DNA of 64,000 nucleotides from Brachycybe producta (taxonomy: Eukaryota; Arthropoda; Diplopoda; Playtdesmida; Andrognathidae), in contig JAUPFP010000003.1 in assembly GCA_036925085.1 (NCBI GenBank), positions 3,649,001 to 3,713,000 of the forward strand, written 5' to 3'. Below the pieces are notes generated by a model, which saw nothing but the letters and a program-made list of their open reading frames with translations, searched no databases and had not been told where the DNA came from. This document shows positions 63,060-64,000 of this stretch, piece by piece (the stretch's first letter is position 1; each line of letters starts with the position of its first letter). Position numbers and translations under genes: made by a program.

Positions 63060-64000
63060 TAATACCAATCTTACAAAAGGGAATTGGGCACACGCTCATA
63101 TACACACACACAGATCACATATACAGAATTTTAGGGGTGGGGTGGGGTGGGGTGAAGTGTGAGGTTGAGGAGGGGGAGTGGGGGACAACATATCTAAGAC
63201 TGACAAACAGATGTACACACTCTGAAGTCACGACACACATCAGTGACATACCGAAAACACACTGAAAACGAACTTGACACACTCTCACGCAGTGGACATA
63301 CAAAAAACGACACACCGGAAGTCGTAAGGCAATGACACACACACAACTACACACTAAACACACTAAAGACATGGCTCGTGCGTCACTCATATGATTTAAT
63401 AGAGTGACACACGAAACATTCGTGGACAAACACTAAAGTTGCAACACATTTGAGAAACGGTAAGCACACTTGAGGACAGCCATATAAGAGTACACACAGA
63501 TTGCAGACACAACACTCAAGGGTGACACACAAAGCACTGAGGGTCACACACATTAAAGATACGACACTTAGTGACAAAAACGAGCACACTGAGGACACAC
63601 ATGTAAAAGTACACACATAAACTGAAAACAACACTCACAGTGACACATACACTGCAGACACGACACTTACAGTTGCACACATTACAATCACGACGCTCAC
63701 AGTGACACACATTGCAAACACCAGACTCACAGTTGCACACACACACTGGAGGCACGACACTCACAGTGACACACTGGAAGCACAACACTCACAGTGACAC
63801 ACAAAACACTGATGCAACACAAAATATGCAACACTTAATGACAAAAACACACTGATGACATTCTTGTAAGAGTACAAACACATTGAAGACAACACTCACA
63901 GTGACACATAATTACAGACACGACACTCACAGTGACACACTGGAGGCACAACAATAACAGTGACATACTGGAGGCACAACACTCACAGTAACACACGAAA
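63060..64000. repeat. Degenerate CACACTCACAGTGACA tract, running off the window
   Basis: From about 63200 to the window end, variants of ACGACACTCACAGTGACACAC repeat at irregular spacing of about 35-50 bp. It resembles the tract near 44900-45430 and the complement of that at 38230-38760. Frames in it give Cys/Val-rich peptides without meaning. Confidence 0.75.

Noticed and set aside
63115-63788. Cys/Val-rich minus-strand frames
   Set aside because: Translation of the degenerate CACACTCACAGTGACA tract; similar frames occur at 44508-45236 and 38411-38847.

Overview
This is AT-rich nuclear DNA from an invertebrate animal. It holds introns with GT..AG borders, very many short repeats, and long CT/GA, TA and C/G microsatellites. 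Short TTAGG-type pentamers (116-130 and 44271-44311) hint at an arthropod, but the species cannot be fixed from this window.

Two host genes are recognisable, both on the + strand. (1) A nucleoporin Nup50 homologue (4538-8138) has six coding exons and an inferred protein of 374 aa. It carries the N-terminal importin-binding segment, a short FG-type linker and a C-terminal Ran-binding domain. (2) A Dbx homeobox gene (29469-59785) has five coding exons and an inferred protein of 611 aa. Its N-terminal motifs, the SKPDRKK..LGLKDSQ/VKIWFQNRRMKWRN homeodomain and the acidic EEIKVM tail all match the DBX family. The homeobox is split at homeodomain residues 44/45 by a 16.5 kb intron. The other Dbx introns are about 2.6, 7.6 and 1.8 kb. 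All splice junctions agree in phase.

No other protein gene can be supported. The 21 kb between the genes, and most Dbx intron sequence, consist of small non-autonomous DNA elements (MITEs), a few LINE 3' ends, one tRNA-derived SINE-like piece, one LTR-like fossil, and simple or degenerate tandem repeats. I call the recurrent families: A (foldback with TAGAAACTAGAAGGGTAGC arms), B (GGTGGCTGAATAGATATT end), C (hAT-type, TAGGGCTCGG ends, 8-bp target duplications), D (about 200 bp, AGGCAATTAGAAA ends, 11-12 bp duplications), E (hAT-like, TAGAGATGGG ends, TTCGAATCC-rich), F (about 310 bp, TACCTAGTACACACC ends), G (GCCGCCGCGAC foldback), H (CAAGCTGACAAAACACAAAC), I (TGTTACAGTC ends, TA-flanked), J (CTATCACGATAGTT), K (GACGCGCATGCGCAC, Helitron-like) and M (CAGGGTCTCATTAC).

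Layout: 1-4500 repeats upstream of Nup50; 4538-8138 Nup50; 8139-28740 intergenic repeats; 28741-29468 presumed Dbx promoter and leader; 29469-59785 Dbx; 59890-60440 a 39-bp minisatellite just past the Dbx poly(A) signal; 60960-62240 a degenerate AGCTAAACTGGACAAG tract; 63060-64000 a degenerate CACACTCACAGTGACA tract. The most notable signals are nested insertions with readable target sites, the filling of Dbx intron 1 by tandem foldback repeats, the frame-neutral pair of 111-nt Dbx exons, and the minisatellite. No operon-like system or new protein system is visible. All statements of family identity come from memory of the families, not from a search.
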